A DNA stretch of 64,000 bases, from NCBI GenBank assembly GCA_030427985.1, contig JAUIBH010000011.1:1-64000 (forward strand), written 5' to 3'. Origin of the DNA: Bacteroidia bacterium. GTDB lineage: Bacteria; Bacteroidota; Bacteroidia; Flavobacteriales; Flavobacteriaceae. How positions within the stretch are numbered: the stretch's first letter is position 1; each line of letters starts with the position of its first letter. This document shows, piece by piece, positions 45,218 to 54,158 of the stretch. The position numbers and the translations under genes are program-made. The notes beneath the pieces were generated by a model. It ran no database searches. It was not told where the DNA came from and was given only the letters and a program-made list of their open reading frames with translations.

Positions 45218-48200
45218 CTGTTTTGCAGTTTAAGTTGTAACTCACTTTTCCAACTATACAAGACGGGCACTACAAATAATGTGATCAATGCTATCAGCAT
45301 ACCTCCAAAACTTGGAATGGCCATCGGAATCATAATGTCACTTCCTCTTCCTGTGCTGGTTAACACGGGTAACAATGCCAAAATGGTGGTCGCTGTAGTC
45401 ATTAAACAAGGTCGAATTCGTTTTTCACCCGCCTCCAATACCGAAGCCCGAACCCCTTTTAAGCTTTCCGGTTTGTTTTTATCAAAAGTTTGGGTGAGGT
45501 AGGTAGCCATCACGACACCATCATCCGTGGCGATACCGAAAAGGGCGATAAATCCGACCCAGACGGCTACACTTAAGTTGATGGTATGCATTTGAAAGAG
45601 GTCCCGCAGATTTTCTCCCATAAAACTGAAATTGAGAAACCAATCCTGACCGTAGAACCAAATCATTAAAAAGCCACCCGCAAAGGCTACCATAATTCCA
45701 GAAAAGACCATCAAGGATGTAGCCACCGACCTAAATTGGAAATAAAGAATCAAAAAGATAATTAACAGCGCCAATGGAACCACAACGGATAAGGTTTTCT
45801 TGGCCCGTAACTGGTTCTCATACGTCCCTGTAAATCGGTAGCTGATACCCTTGGGCACCACCAATTCCCCGTTGTTTATTTTTTCTTGAATCTTGGCTTG
45901 GGCATTTTCCACCACGTCAACCTCGGCATAGCCATCGAGCTTATCAAAAAGGACATAGCCCACCAAAAACGTATCTTCACTTTTAATGGCCTGCGGACCT
46001 TGTTCATAGCGAATAGTCACCAACTCGCTCAACGGAATAGGGCTTCCTTTTTGAACAGGAACGTAAATGTTTTCTAAATCGGATGGGTTTTCCCGAAGTT
46101 CCCTGGGATAGCGCACCCGGATTCCATAACGTTCCCTGCCCTCCACGGTTTGGCTGAGCGTCATCCCCCCAATGGCCACTTCCAAGACTTGCTGTACATC
46201 TTCAATGACCAATCCGTAACGCACCAATTTTTCACGGTCTATATCGATAAGGAGGTAGGGCTTGCCCACAATCCGGTCTGCAAAAACCGCTTCGTCCTTG
46301 ACCCCAGCCGCTTCCTTTAAAATTGGCTCTAATTGCAGACCAAAGTTTTCGATTTCCTTTAAATCCTGACCTTTTACTTTGATTCCCATTGGAGCCCGCA
46401 TCCCGGTTTGAAGCATTACCAAACGCGTCTCAATGGGCTGTAGTTTAGGCGCCGAAGTGACTCCGGGCAATTTGGAGACCCTCACGATTTCGTTCCAGAT
46501 GTCATTTGGACTTTCGATTTCGGGACGCCAGTTTCTAAAATATTCACCATCAGCATCTGGAATCAAAAGGTCCCTATCGATTCGCAAAGGTTCGCTTACA
46601 TGGCTGTCCTTATAGTTTTGTTCATTGGTTACTTCCAAATTTGGATTGGCCAGCACCTTTCCGTTGCTCAACTCAAAATAACCATCGGCATTAACTTTGA
46701 ATCGCTGTGGACTTCCAGTTACATTTTTTTGGTACTCGGACCGATATTGAATGATGTTCTCATACATGGAAAGTGGCGCAGGGTCCAAAGCGGATTCCGT
46801 TCTTCCAGCCTTACCCACCACAGTTTGAATTTCAGGGATGGTAGCCACAGCCATATCCAATTGTTGTAAAACCCTTTTATTTTCTTCCACTCCTGCATGT
46901 GGTAGTGAAGTAGGCATCAATAGAAACGAACCTTCATTGAGCGATGGCATAAATTCTTGACCTGTGTTCCGCATGATCATAAATCCGAAGACCACAATTA
47001 TGGCAGGAATGGAAAGAAACACCAGTTTATGTTCCAAGGCCCATGTCAAAATGCGACTGTAATATTGTCTAAAGAGGTAAAACCCTCCCAATAAAGCACT
47101 ACAAATCAATCCCACAAAAATCAGGTTGATAGCAATGCTGCGGTCAAAACCAAGAGGTCTCCAATAGGTAGCCAACAAGAAGGCAATGGTGCCAACGCAG
47201 ATACCCACATTGAGCATACTGACTTGTTTTCCGTCCAGCGTTTGGCGTACTTTTAAGATTCCGGAAACGCCAAAAGCAATCAAGGCCAAGCCCAACCAAT
47301 AGCCAAAACCAATGGCCACCAATCCCAGGGCAATCAAAATGCCATTCCAAACAAAGGCGAAAATGGGCGTTCGATTTTTCTTTTTAAATATGATGGCCGC
47401 AAATGGTGGAATGAGGAACAGTGCCACAATAATGGATGCCGTCAATGCCATGGTTTTTGTAAAAGCAAGTGGTCGGAACAATTTTCCTTCCGCACCCACC
47501 ATGGTAAAAACCGGAATGAAGCTGATGATTGTTGTTAAAACAGCGGTTAAAATCGCACCAGAAACCTCAGCTGTGGCATTATACACCACCTCATTGGCGG
47601 ATAGGTTTCGGTCATTTTCATCCATGTGCCGGATGATGTTCTCTGAGAGAATTACCCCAACATCCACCATGGTTCCAATGGCAATGGCGATACCAGAAAG
47701 CGCTACAATGTTGGCGTCTACACCAAATAGTTTCATGGAGATGAACACCATGAGCACGGCAACTGGCAACAAGCCCGAAATCAGAATAGAGGCCCTAAGA
47801 TTGAACACCATGACCACAATCACCAAAATGGTGATGAGAATTTCAAGGGTCAAGGCCTCATTTAAGGTTCCTAAAGTTTCTTGGATGAGTTCTGTTCTGT
47901 CATAAAAGGGAACAATGGTGAGTTGGGAAGTAGTTCCATCTTTTAATTGTTTCGATGGAAGCCCGGCACTCAACTCCGTTATTTGTTCCTTTACATTGTT
48001 AATGACCTCCAGTGGATTGGCCCCGTATCGCGCCACGACCACTCCACCGACCACTTCAGCTCCTTCCTTGTCCAAAATTCCACGACGGACAGCGGGACCT
48101 AAAGACACATGGGCCACATCCTTAATTCGGATTGCAGTATAATCGGTTGATGCGACTACTGCATTTTTAATATCCTCCAAGGATTTGATATAGCCCAAGC

Positions 48201-48954
48201 CGCGGACCAAATATTCCGCTTTATTGATTTCTAAGGTCTGTGCACCAATATCTCGATTGCTCTGCTTAACCGCTTTTACCACCTGATCCAGCCCCACATT
48301 GTATTGCTTCATCAATTCGGGATCCACATCTACTTGGTACTCCTGCACAAATCCGCCAATGGAGGCAACTTCCGATACGCCCGATGCCGAGGATAGGGCA
48401 TATTTTACGTAGTAATCCTGTACGCTTCGCAATTCTTGTAAATCCCAGCCACCCGTAACATTTCCGTCTTTATCCCGACCTTCCAGGGTATACCAGAAAA
48501 TCTGGCCCAACGCTGTGGCATCTGGTCCCAAGGCGGGATTCACTCCATCGGGCAATAGATTATTGGGTAGCGAATTGAGTTTTTCCAAGATTCGACTACG
48601 GCTCCAGTAGAATTCCACATCCTCTTCAAAAATGATATAGATGCTTGAAAACCCGAACATGGAAGAACTTCGAATGGTCTTTACACCCGGAATGCCCAGC
48701 AATGAGGTGGTTAATGGATACGTAATCTGATCTTCGATATCCTGTGGGGATCGGCCTGGCCATTTCGTGAAAACAATTTGTTGATTCTCACCGATATCGG
48801 GAATAGCATCCACAGCCACTGGATTACTAGGTAAAATACCACCCGTATCCCAATTAAAGGGAGTGCTTACGATACCCCATGCTATAAAAATCAGCAGGAG
48901 CAAAACGGCTACCAATTTGTTTTCTATTAAAAATTTGATGCTTTTGTTCAGCAT
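45214..48954 (-). CDS. CusA/CzcA family heavy-metal RND efflux pump, extended type
   Basis: A 1246-residue inner-membrane pump, some 200 longer than E. coli CusA. The family signatures are WPGRSPQDIEDQITYPL in the N-terminal loop, GIAIAIGTMVDVGVILSENI on helix 4 and LFGIATDDGVVMATYL in the second half. Extra length lies in two places: about 95 residues with added membrane helices after helix 6 (about 530-635, for example ILIALGLVAIGFGYWLGLAL) and about 80 residues in the second periplasmic loop (about 715-795). Methionines in MLQTGMRAPMGIKVKG are near the usual metal-binding site. Substrate Cu(I)/Ag(I) is inferred from the operon. Confidence 0.93.
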   Translation of the reverse strand: MLNKSIKFLIENKLVAVLLLLIFIAWGIVSTPFNWDTGGILPSNPVAVDAIPDIGENQQIVFTKWPGRSPQDIEDQITYPLTTSLLGIPGVKTIRSSSMFGFSSIYIIFEEDVEFYWSRSRILEKLNSLPNNLLPDGVNPALGPDATALGQIFWYTLEGRDKDGNVTGGWDLQELRSVQDYYVKYALSSASGVSEVASIGGFVQEYQVDVDPELMKQYNVGLDQVVKAVKQSNRDIGAQTLEINKAEYLVRGLGYIKSLEDIKNAVVASTDYTAIRIKDVAHVSLGPAVRRGILDKEGAEVVGGVVVARYGANPLEVINNVKEQITELSAGLPSKQLKDGTTSQLTIVPFYDRTELIQETLGTLNEALTLEILITILVIVVMVFNLRASILISGLLPVAVLMVFISMKLFGVDANIVALSGIAIAIGTMVDVGVILSENIIRHMDENDRNLSANEVVYNATAEVSGAILTAVLTTIISFIPVFTMVGAEGKLFRPLAFTKTMALTASIIVALFLIPPFAAIIFKKKNRTPIFAFVWNGILIALGLVAIGFGYWLGLALIAFGVSGILKVRQTLDGKQVSMLNVGICVGTIAFLLATYWRPLGFDRSIAINLIFVGLICSALLGGFYLFRQYYSRILTWALEHKLVFLSIPAIIVVFGFMIMRNTGQEFMPSLNEGSFLLMPTSLPHAGVEENKRVLQQLDMAVATIPEIQTVVGKAGRTESALDPAPLSMYENIIQYRSEYQKNVTGSPQRFKVNADGYFELSNGKVLANPNLEVTNEQNYKDSHVSEPLRIDRDLLIPDADGEYFRNWRPEIESPNDIWNEIVRVSKLPGVTSAPKLQPIETRLVMLQTGMRAPMGIKVKGQDLKEIENFGLQLEPILKEAAGVKDEAVFADRIVGKPYLLIDIDREKLVRYGLVIEDVQQVLEVAIGGMTLSQTVEGRERYGIRVRYPRELRENPSDLENIYVPVQKGSPIPLSELVTIRYEQGPQAIKSEDTFLVGYVLFDKLDGYAEVDVVENAQAKIQEKINNGELVVPKGISYRFTGTYENQLRAKKTLSVVVPLALLIIFLILYFQFRSVATSLMVFSGIMVAFAGGFLMIWFYGQDWFLNFSFMGENLRDLFQMHTINLSVAVWVGFIALFGIATDDGVVMATYLTQTFDKNKPESLKGVRASVLEAGEKRIRPCLMTTATTILALLPVLTSTGRGSDIMIPMAIPSFGGMLIALITLFVVPVLYSWKSELQLKLQNR

Positions 48955-49047
48955 AAAGGGTTGATTTAAACATTAGATCAATCCAAAATCACGTATAAAC
49001 GCGTTAGCCCAACCAACAAGGTCGGGTAGAATTCTATCTATGTTAAA

Positions 49048-49434
49048 TCAAATAAGGAAAGTCTGGTCTAGAACCTGCACATCACGTATCAATGGTGGTG
49101 GATTGTACTCATTGAAAGAGTGACATTCTTCTGCATCAGTTTCAAAAAGTTGAAAATAGGTTTGGACAAAACTTACCAAGAAGATTTGTTGGTCCAAATC
49201 AAAATTCTCAAAGGAGATTTTAAGGTCGTCCTGACCTTGAACAGTGAACGATTCATCATCACAACATGATTTTTCCATATCCATGTCCATACCACAATCA
49301 TCGGCATGTACAAACAGGGAAATATCCATTACCCGACCCATACAAATATGTTTGTCCACCGTCCACGAAACCGTGGAGGCCAAGACCAAAAGGGCCATCG
49401 TTGCGGATAGTATTTGATGAAAAATCTGCTTCAT
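49048..49434 (-). CDS. HYC_CC_PP family small exported protein
   Basis: A 128-residue protein with an N-terminal signal/anchor (HQILSATMALLVLASTVSW). It has the three family landmarks: H-x-C (KHICMG, about 29-31), a double cysteine (KSCCDDE) and a proline run near the C-terminus (YNPPPLIRD). The Met/Asp-rich segment CGMDMDMEKSCC suggests metal binding. It is the first gene of the copper operon, 93 bases ahead of cusA. Function unknown. Confidence 0.8.
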   Translation of the reverse strand: MKQIFHQILSATMALLVLASTVSWTVDKHICMGRVMDISLFVHADDCGMDMDMEKSCCDDESFTVQGQDDLKISFENFDLDQQIFLVSFVQTYFQLFETDAEECHSFNEYNPPPLIRDVQVLDQTFLI

Positions 49435-49441
49435 TCGACTA

Positions 49442-49449
49442 CAAAACTA
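49442..49449 (-). promoter_or_regulatory. Possible promoter -7 box of the copper operon
   Basis: The minus strand reads TAGTTTTG (TAnnTTTG), 7 bases before the HYC_CC_PP start, so the message would be nearly leaderless. No clear -33 TTTG, compatible with a need for an activator such as the HMA-AraC protein. Confidence 0.45.
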
Positions 49450-49518
49450 CAAAATATATCAATTTATTGCTTTGTTTAACAGAAGATTAAGCGCCATCTT
49501 ACTGTAAGCACTAGCTTC

Positions 49519-49551
49519 TTTGTCGTACAAATGCAGTATTCAATACATTTG
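49519..49551 (+). promoter_or_regulatory. Promoter of the GAF/fRMsr gene
   Basis: TTTG (49519-49522) and TACATTTG (49544-49551) are 21 bases apart, a full match to the Bacteroidota -33/-7 consensus. The ATG follows 14 bases later. Confidence 0.68.
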
Positions 49552-49565
49552 CAAAAAAATACCTC

Positions 49566-50018
49566 ATGCTAAAATCGTTGGAACCCAAAGTGCTTGAAAT
49601 TGTAAAAGATAGATCCAAATCAGTTGATACTCGATTAGGTGAAATCTGTGAACTTTTACGTGGCAATGTTGATCATTACGACTGGGTTGGATTTTATTTT
49701 AAAAACGGCGATAAGGAAGAGTTGAAGCTAGGGCCCTATGCTGGAGCTCCCACAGACCATACCATTATTCCTTTTGGAAAAGGCATTTGTGGACAGGTTG
49801 CCGTGAGCAACCAGAACTTTGTGGTACCTGATGTGGCCGCCCAAGATAACTACATCGCTTGCAGTATAACGGTAAAAGCAGAAATTGTTGTTCCCTTGTT
49901 CTTAAACGGAGAAAATGTGGGCCAAATTGACATTGATTCCAACACGCCAGACCCTTTTTCGGAGGAAGACGAGCGCTTTTTGGAATTCATCAACCAAGAA
50001 GTCGCCAAAATTCTGTAA
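49566..50018 (+). CDS. GAF-domain protein, likely free methionine-(R)-sulfoxide reductase
   Basis: A 150-residue single GAF-domain protein. The segments YDWVGFYF, GPYAGAP, GKGICGQVAVS and DNYIACSITVKAEIVVPL match the fRMsr family, in which cysteines of the CG and IAC segments reduce free methionine-R-sulfoxide. Two of the catalytic cysteines are clear (about 80 and 97). Ligand-binding GAF proteins without enzymatic activity are the alternative. It has a good promoter and stands 91 bases ahead of purH. Confidence 0.82.
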   Translation: MLKSLEPKVLEIVKDRSKSVDTRLGEICELLRGNVDHYDWVGFYFKNGDKEELKLGPYAGAPTDHTIIPFGKGICGQVAVSNQNFVVPDVAAQDNYIACSITVKAEIVVPLFLNGENVGQIDIDSNTPDPFSEEDERFLEFINQEVAKIL

Positions 50019-50070
50019 AACTATTGCCATTTTGTTGATAACCCGTTCTGATTTTTAAGGCTAGATCAAG

Positions 50071-50078
50071 TACTTTTG
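50071..50078 (+). promoter_or_regulatory. Promoter -7 box of purH
   Basis: TACTTTTG matches TAnnTTTG, 31 bases before the purH ATG; a CTG at about 20 bases upstream may serve as a degenerate -33 element. Confidence 0.45.
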
Positions 50079-50109
50079 TGAGCTTAAGAAATTGATTTTT
50101 AAGACACCA

Positions 50110-51642
50110 ATGAAGACTGCCAAAAAAGCCTCAGCTGCATTAATTTCCGTATTTCATAAAGATGGTCTGGAACCCATCGTAAAAAAATTGAATGAACTCG
50201 GTGTAACCCTCTACTCCACAGGAGGAACCGAAAAATTTATCCGCGATTTGGGTATCGATGTGGTACCCGTAGAAGATGTGACCAGTTACCCATCCATTTT
50301 GGGCGGTCGTGTTAAGACTTTACACCCCAAAGTTTTTGGAGGTATTTTGAACAGACAGGACAATGAAAGTGATTTGGCCCAAATGTCGGAATTTGAAATT
50401 CCACAGTTGGACATTGTCATCGTAGACCTCTACCCGTTTGAAAAAACCGTTGCCAGTGGCGCATCGGAACAAGATATTATTGAAAAGATTGATATTGGGG
50501 GTATTTCCCTGATCAGGGCAGCCGCCAAAAACTTCAAGGATGTACTTTGTGTTTCCTCCATGGAAGATTATGCCGACTTTTTGAATGTGATTTCAGAAGG
50601 AAACGGAACTACGACCTTGGAAGATCGCAAGCGTTTTGCAACCAAAGCTTTCAATGTTTCATCCCATTACGATACAGCTATTTTCAACTACTTCAACAAA
50701 GAAAAAGAGGAGACTGTATTGAAAATCAGCGAGACCAAAGGTAAGGTGTTGCGCTATGGAGAGAACCCACACCAAAAAGGCTATTTCTTTGGGGACTTTG
50801 AGGCCATGTTTACCAAATTGCACGGTAAGGAACTGTCTTACAACAATTTGTTGGATGTGGATGCCGCTGTGAATTTGATGGGTGAATTTAAAAATGACGA
50901 CCCTACTTTTGCCATTTTAAAGCATAACAATGCCTGCGGATTGGCGACAAGAAGTACCATTAAGCAAGCTTACGTTGACGCTTTGGCCGGTGACCCAGTT
51001 TCCGCTTTTGGCGGAATTTTGATTTCTAATAAAGAAATTGATGCTCCAACCGCTGAAGAAATCCATAAGCTGTTCTGCGAAGTGGTCATTGCGCCCAGTT
51101 ATTCTGATGAAGCTTTGGAAATTTTGAAAGGAAAGAAAAATAGAATCATTTTGATTCAAAATGAGATTGACTTACCAGAAACTTTGGTGAGAACTTGTTT
51201 GAATGGCGTATTGGTTCAGGATAAAGATTCCAAGACCGATGCAAAAGAAGACTTGAATCCTGTAACAGACAAAAAACCAACTTCAGAAGAGATTGAGGAC
51301 TTGATTTTCGCTTCCAAATTGTGCAAACACACTAAAAGTAATACCATTGTCTTGGCCAAGAACAAACAGTTGTGTGCCAGTGGAACGGGGCAAACTTCAC
51401 GAGTTGATGCCTTGAACCAAGCCATCCACAAAGCGCAATCTTTCAATTTTGATTTGAATGGTGCCGTTATGGCCAGCGATGCGTTTTTCCCATTCCCCGA
51501 TTGTGTGGAGATTGCAGATAAGGCCGGAATTAAAAGTGTGATTCAACCTGGAGGCTCCATCAAAGATCAATTGAGCATTGATTATTGCAATGAAAATGGA
51601 ATGGCCATGGTGATGACAGGTACTCGGCATTTTAAACATTAA
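50110..51642 (+). CDS. purH: Bifunctional AICAR transformylase / IMP cyclohydrolase
   Basis: A 510-residue enzyme for the last two steps of IMP synthesis. I use the ATG at 50110 (MKTAKKASAALISVFHKDGL) over a TTG at 50092. The N-terminal IMP cyclohydrolase domain (1-200) has GGRVKTLHPKVFGGIL; the C-terminal transformylase has the KHNNACG motif (about 275) and the RVDALNQA and PFPD segments. Length is normal. It is the first gene ahead of the rod-shape genes; the mreB start is 54 bases after it, so co-transcription is possible. Confidence 0.96.
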   Translation: MKTAKKASAALISVFHKDGLEPIVKKLNELGVTLYSTGGTEKFIRDLGIDVVPVEDVTSYPSILGGRVKTLHPKVFGGILNRQDNESDLAQMSEFEIPQLDIVIVDLYPFEKTVASGASEQDIIEKIDIGGISLIRAAAKNFKDVLCVSSMEDYADFLNVISEGNGTTTLEDRKRFATKAFNVSSHYDTAIFNYFNKEKEETVLKISETKGKVLRYGENPHQKGYFFGDFEAMFTKLHGKELSYNNLLDVDAAVNLMGEFKNDDPTFAILKHNNACGLATRSTIKQAYVDALAGDPVSAFGGILISNKEIDAPTAEEIHKLFCEVVIAPSYSDEALEILKGKKNRIILIQNEIDLPETLVRTCLNGVLVQDKDSKTDAKEDLNPVTDKKPTSEEIEDLIFASKLCKHTKSNTIVLAKNKQLCASGTGQTSRVDALNQAIHKAQSFNFDLNGAVMASDAFFPFPDCVEIADKAGIKSVIQPGGSIKDQLSIDYCNENGMAMVMTGTRHFKH

Positions 51643-51696
51643 TTTTAGTACATTAGCCGATAATTTTTACCGTTAATCCGAAAATAAACGCTTTTT

Positions 51697-52725
51697 ATGG
51701 GATTTTTTGATTTCATGACCGAGGAAATCGCTATTGACCTTGGTACTGCAAATACCCTGATCATCCACTTGGACAAAGTGGTGGTTGACAGTCCTTCCAT
51801 TGTGGCAAGGGACCGCGTGTCAGGAAAAATAATCGCGGTGGGGCGCGAGGCCAATATGATGCAGGGGAAAACCCATGAAAACATCAAAACCATACGACCG
51901 TTGAAGGATGGGGTAATCGCCGACTTCGATGCTTCGGAAAAGATGATCAATATGTTCATCAAAAATATTCCGGCACTCAAGAAAAAATGGTTTCCGCCTG
52001 CCTTACGAATGGTCATTTGTATTCCTTCTGGGATTACTGAAGTAGAAATGCGCGCGGTTCGTGAATCCGCCGAACGTGTAAACGGCAAAGAAGTGTATCT
52101 CATCCATGAGCCCATGGCGGCTGCCATCGGTATTGGATTGGACATTATGCAGCCCAAAGGAAACATGATTGTGGATATTGGTGGCGGTACCACCGAGATT
52201 GCGGTCATTGCCTTGGGAGGTATTGTTTGTGACAAATCCGTTAAAATTGCAGGTGATGTGTTTACCAACGACATCATTTATTATATGCGCACCCAGCACA
52301 ACTTGTACGTTGGTGAAAGTACAGCTGAGGCCATTAAAATTGAAATTGGTTCGGCTACCGAGGATTTAAAATCCCCACCAGAGGACAAATCCATTCAAGG
52401 GCGTGATCTTTTGACTGGAAAACCGAAGCAGGTACAGGTTTCCTACCGAGAAATTGCCAAAGCCCTTGATAAAAGTATTTTAAGGGTTGAGGACGCGGTC
52501 ATGGAGACTTTGTCCCAAACTCCACCTGAACTCGCAGCCGACATTTACAACACCGGAATTTATTTGGCTGGAGGTGGTTCCATGTTAAGAGGGCTGGACA
52601 GAAGGCTATCGCAAAAAACCGACCTCCCAGTTTATATTGCTGAAGATCCTTTACGAGCTGTGGTGCGCGGAACAGGAATTGCACTTAAAAATTTGGAACG
52701 CTACAAGAGCATCTTGATCAAGTAA
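51697..52725 (+). CDS. mreB: Rod-shape determining protein MreB
   Basis: A 342-residue bacterial actin. The phosphate loops are AIDLGTANTLI and MIVDIGGGTTEIAVI, and the nucleotide-binding GGGSMLRGLD is near the C-terminus. MreB polymers guide lateral cell-wall synthesis. It is the first gene of mreB-mreC-mreD-mrdA-rodA. Confidence 0.97.
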   Translation: MGFFDFMTEEIAIDLGTANTLIIHLDKVVVDSPSIVARDRVSGKIIAVGREANMMQGKTHENIKTIRPLKDGVIADFDASEKMINMFIKNIPALKKKWFPPALRMVICIPSGITEVEMRAVRESAERVNGKEVYLIHEPMAAAIGIGLDIMQPKGNMIVDIGGGTTEIAVIALGGIVCDKSVKIAGDVFTNDIIYYMRTQHNLYVGESTAEAIKIEIGSATEDLKSPPEDKSIQGRDLLTGKPKQVQVSYREIAKALDKSILRVEDAVMETLSQTPPELAADIYNTGIYLAGGGSMLRGLDRRLSQKTDLPVYIAEDPLRAVVRGTGIALKNLERYKSILIK

Positions 52726-52790
52726 AGTTGGAGCTAGGTTGTTCCACGTCGCTTGATGCGTTCAAACTTTCATAACAACGATACGATTGC

Positions 52791-53603
52791 ATGCAACGGA
52801 TCATCAACTTTATCCTACGTAATAGAAATGCGTTCCTCTACAGCTTTCTTGCGCTTATTTCGTTGGTGATTACGGTTCGTTCCCATTCCTATCATCAATC
52901 CAAATTTTTTAATTCTTCCAAGTGGTTAACGGGGAATGTGTATGGCACTGCTTCTGACATTTCCTCCTATTTTAATCTAAGAGAAGAAAATAATAGGTTG
53001 GTCAATGAAAATGAACGCTTGCGTAGAATGCTTTTCAATGCTGAAAATGCCGTAATTGAACCCTTAGATTCATCCCTTGTGGATTATGAAGTTTTGAGCG
53101 CCCGACTTGTAAAAAACAGTTTTACTTCGCCGCGTAACTACGTTACAATTGATAAAGGAAAAAACCAAGGTGTGGCACAAGATATGGGTGTCATTACCAC
53201 AAAAGGTATTTTAGGGATAGTTGAAAATGTTTCCAACAATTTTGCTACGGTACAAAGTGTGCTCAACACCAAATCCAACATCAATGCTAAAATCAAGCAT
53301 TCCAATTATTTTGGGTCGCTTGTATGGGATGCCAAAGACTTTACCGTGGTGCAGTTGGTAGACATCCCTAGATTGGTACCTTTGGTTGTTGGGGATACCA
53401 TTGTTACCGGGGGAATGTCTAGTATTTTTCCTGAGAATGTCCCCATTGGGGTCATAAAAAAATATGATCTAAATGCCTCCAAAAGTTTTTACAATATCGA
53501 TGTTGAACTGTTCAACGATATGGTTAACATCAAAAACGTATACCTTATAGAAAACAAAAATCGCGAAGAAATAAAAGCATTGGAGTCAACCACAAATGAA
53601 TAG
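52791..53603 (+). CDS. mreC: Rod-shape determining protein MreC
   Basis: A 270-residue protein with an N-terminal membrane helix (NAFLYSFLALISLVITV), a short coiled coil (about 62-85, LREENNRLVNENERLRR) and a periplasmic beta domain (VTIDKGKNQGVAQDMGV). It links MreB to the periplasmic elongasome. It overlaps mreD by 8 bases. Confidence 0.94.
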   Translation: MQRIINFILRNRNAFLYSFLALISLVITVRSHSYHQSKFFNSSKWLTGNVYGTASDISSYFNLREENNRLVNENERLRRMLFNAENAVIEPLDSSLVDYEVLSARLVKNSFTSPRNYVTIDKGKNQGVAQDMGVITTKGILGIVENVSNNFATVQSVLNTKSNINAKIKHSNYFGSLVWDAKDFTVVQLVDIPRLVPLVVGDTIVTGGMSSIFPENVPIGVIKKYDLNASKSFYNIDVELFNDMVNIKNVYLIENKNREEIKALESTTNE

Positions 53604-54102
53604 CGCCGTATTCTTAAATACCATTCGATTTGTGTTACTGGTCCTTACCCAGGTATTGATCTTTAACAACCTCCACTTTTTGGGGTACATTAACCCAATG
53701 GTCTATGTAATATTTTTCTATTGGTACCCCATAAAAGGTAATAGGGCCTTGTTTATGGTGATTTCCTTTTTGTTGGGGTTCTGTATTGATGTGTTTTCAG
53801 ATACCTTGGCACTCCATTCTTTGGCGTCATTGACGGTGGCATATGCCAGACCTGTACTTATGCGTTTTTGTTTTGGTGTGAATTATGAATTTCAAAATTT
53901 TAGTTTTAAGAATACCACCAAGGTCCAGCGCATCACCTTTTTAGGGCTGCTTATTTTTATACATCAAATGGTATTCTTTTCCTTGGAAATTTTAAGTATT
54001 TCCCACTTCCTCTTAATTTTGAAAAAGGTTTTTACCACAGGTATTGTAACTTTGGTACTTTGTACACTCTTTAGTTCACTTTTTAGCCCGCAAAGCGAAT
54101 AA
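53596..54102 (+). CDS. mreD: Rod-shape determining protein MreD
   Basis: A 168-residue integral membrane protein with five or six helices, positioned between mreC and mrdA. The sequence is weakly conserved as usual for MreD; the segment FLLGFCIDVFSDTLALHSLA is typical. Identification relies on both order and topology. Confidence 0.9.
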   Translation: MNSAVFLNTIRFVLLVLTQVLIFNNLHFLGYINPMVYVIFFYWYPIKGNRALFMVISFLLGFCIDVFSDTLALHSLASLTVAYARPVLMRFCFGVNYEFQNFSFKNTTKVQRITFLGLLIFIHQMVFFSLEILSISHFLLILKKVFTTGIVTLVLCTLFSSLFSPQSE

Positions 54103-54158
54103 ATATGCTATTGCTTCGTTGAAGTACTGTAGAGCTTTGGGTTACCAATTGGTCTTAT

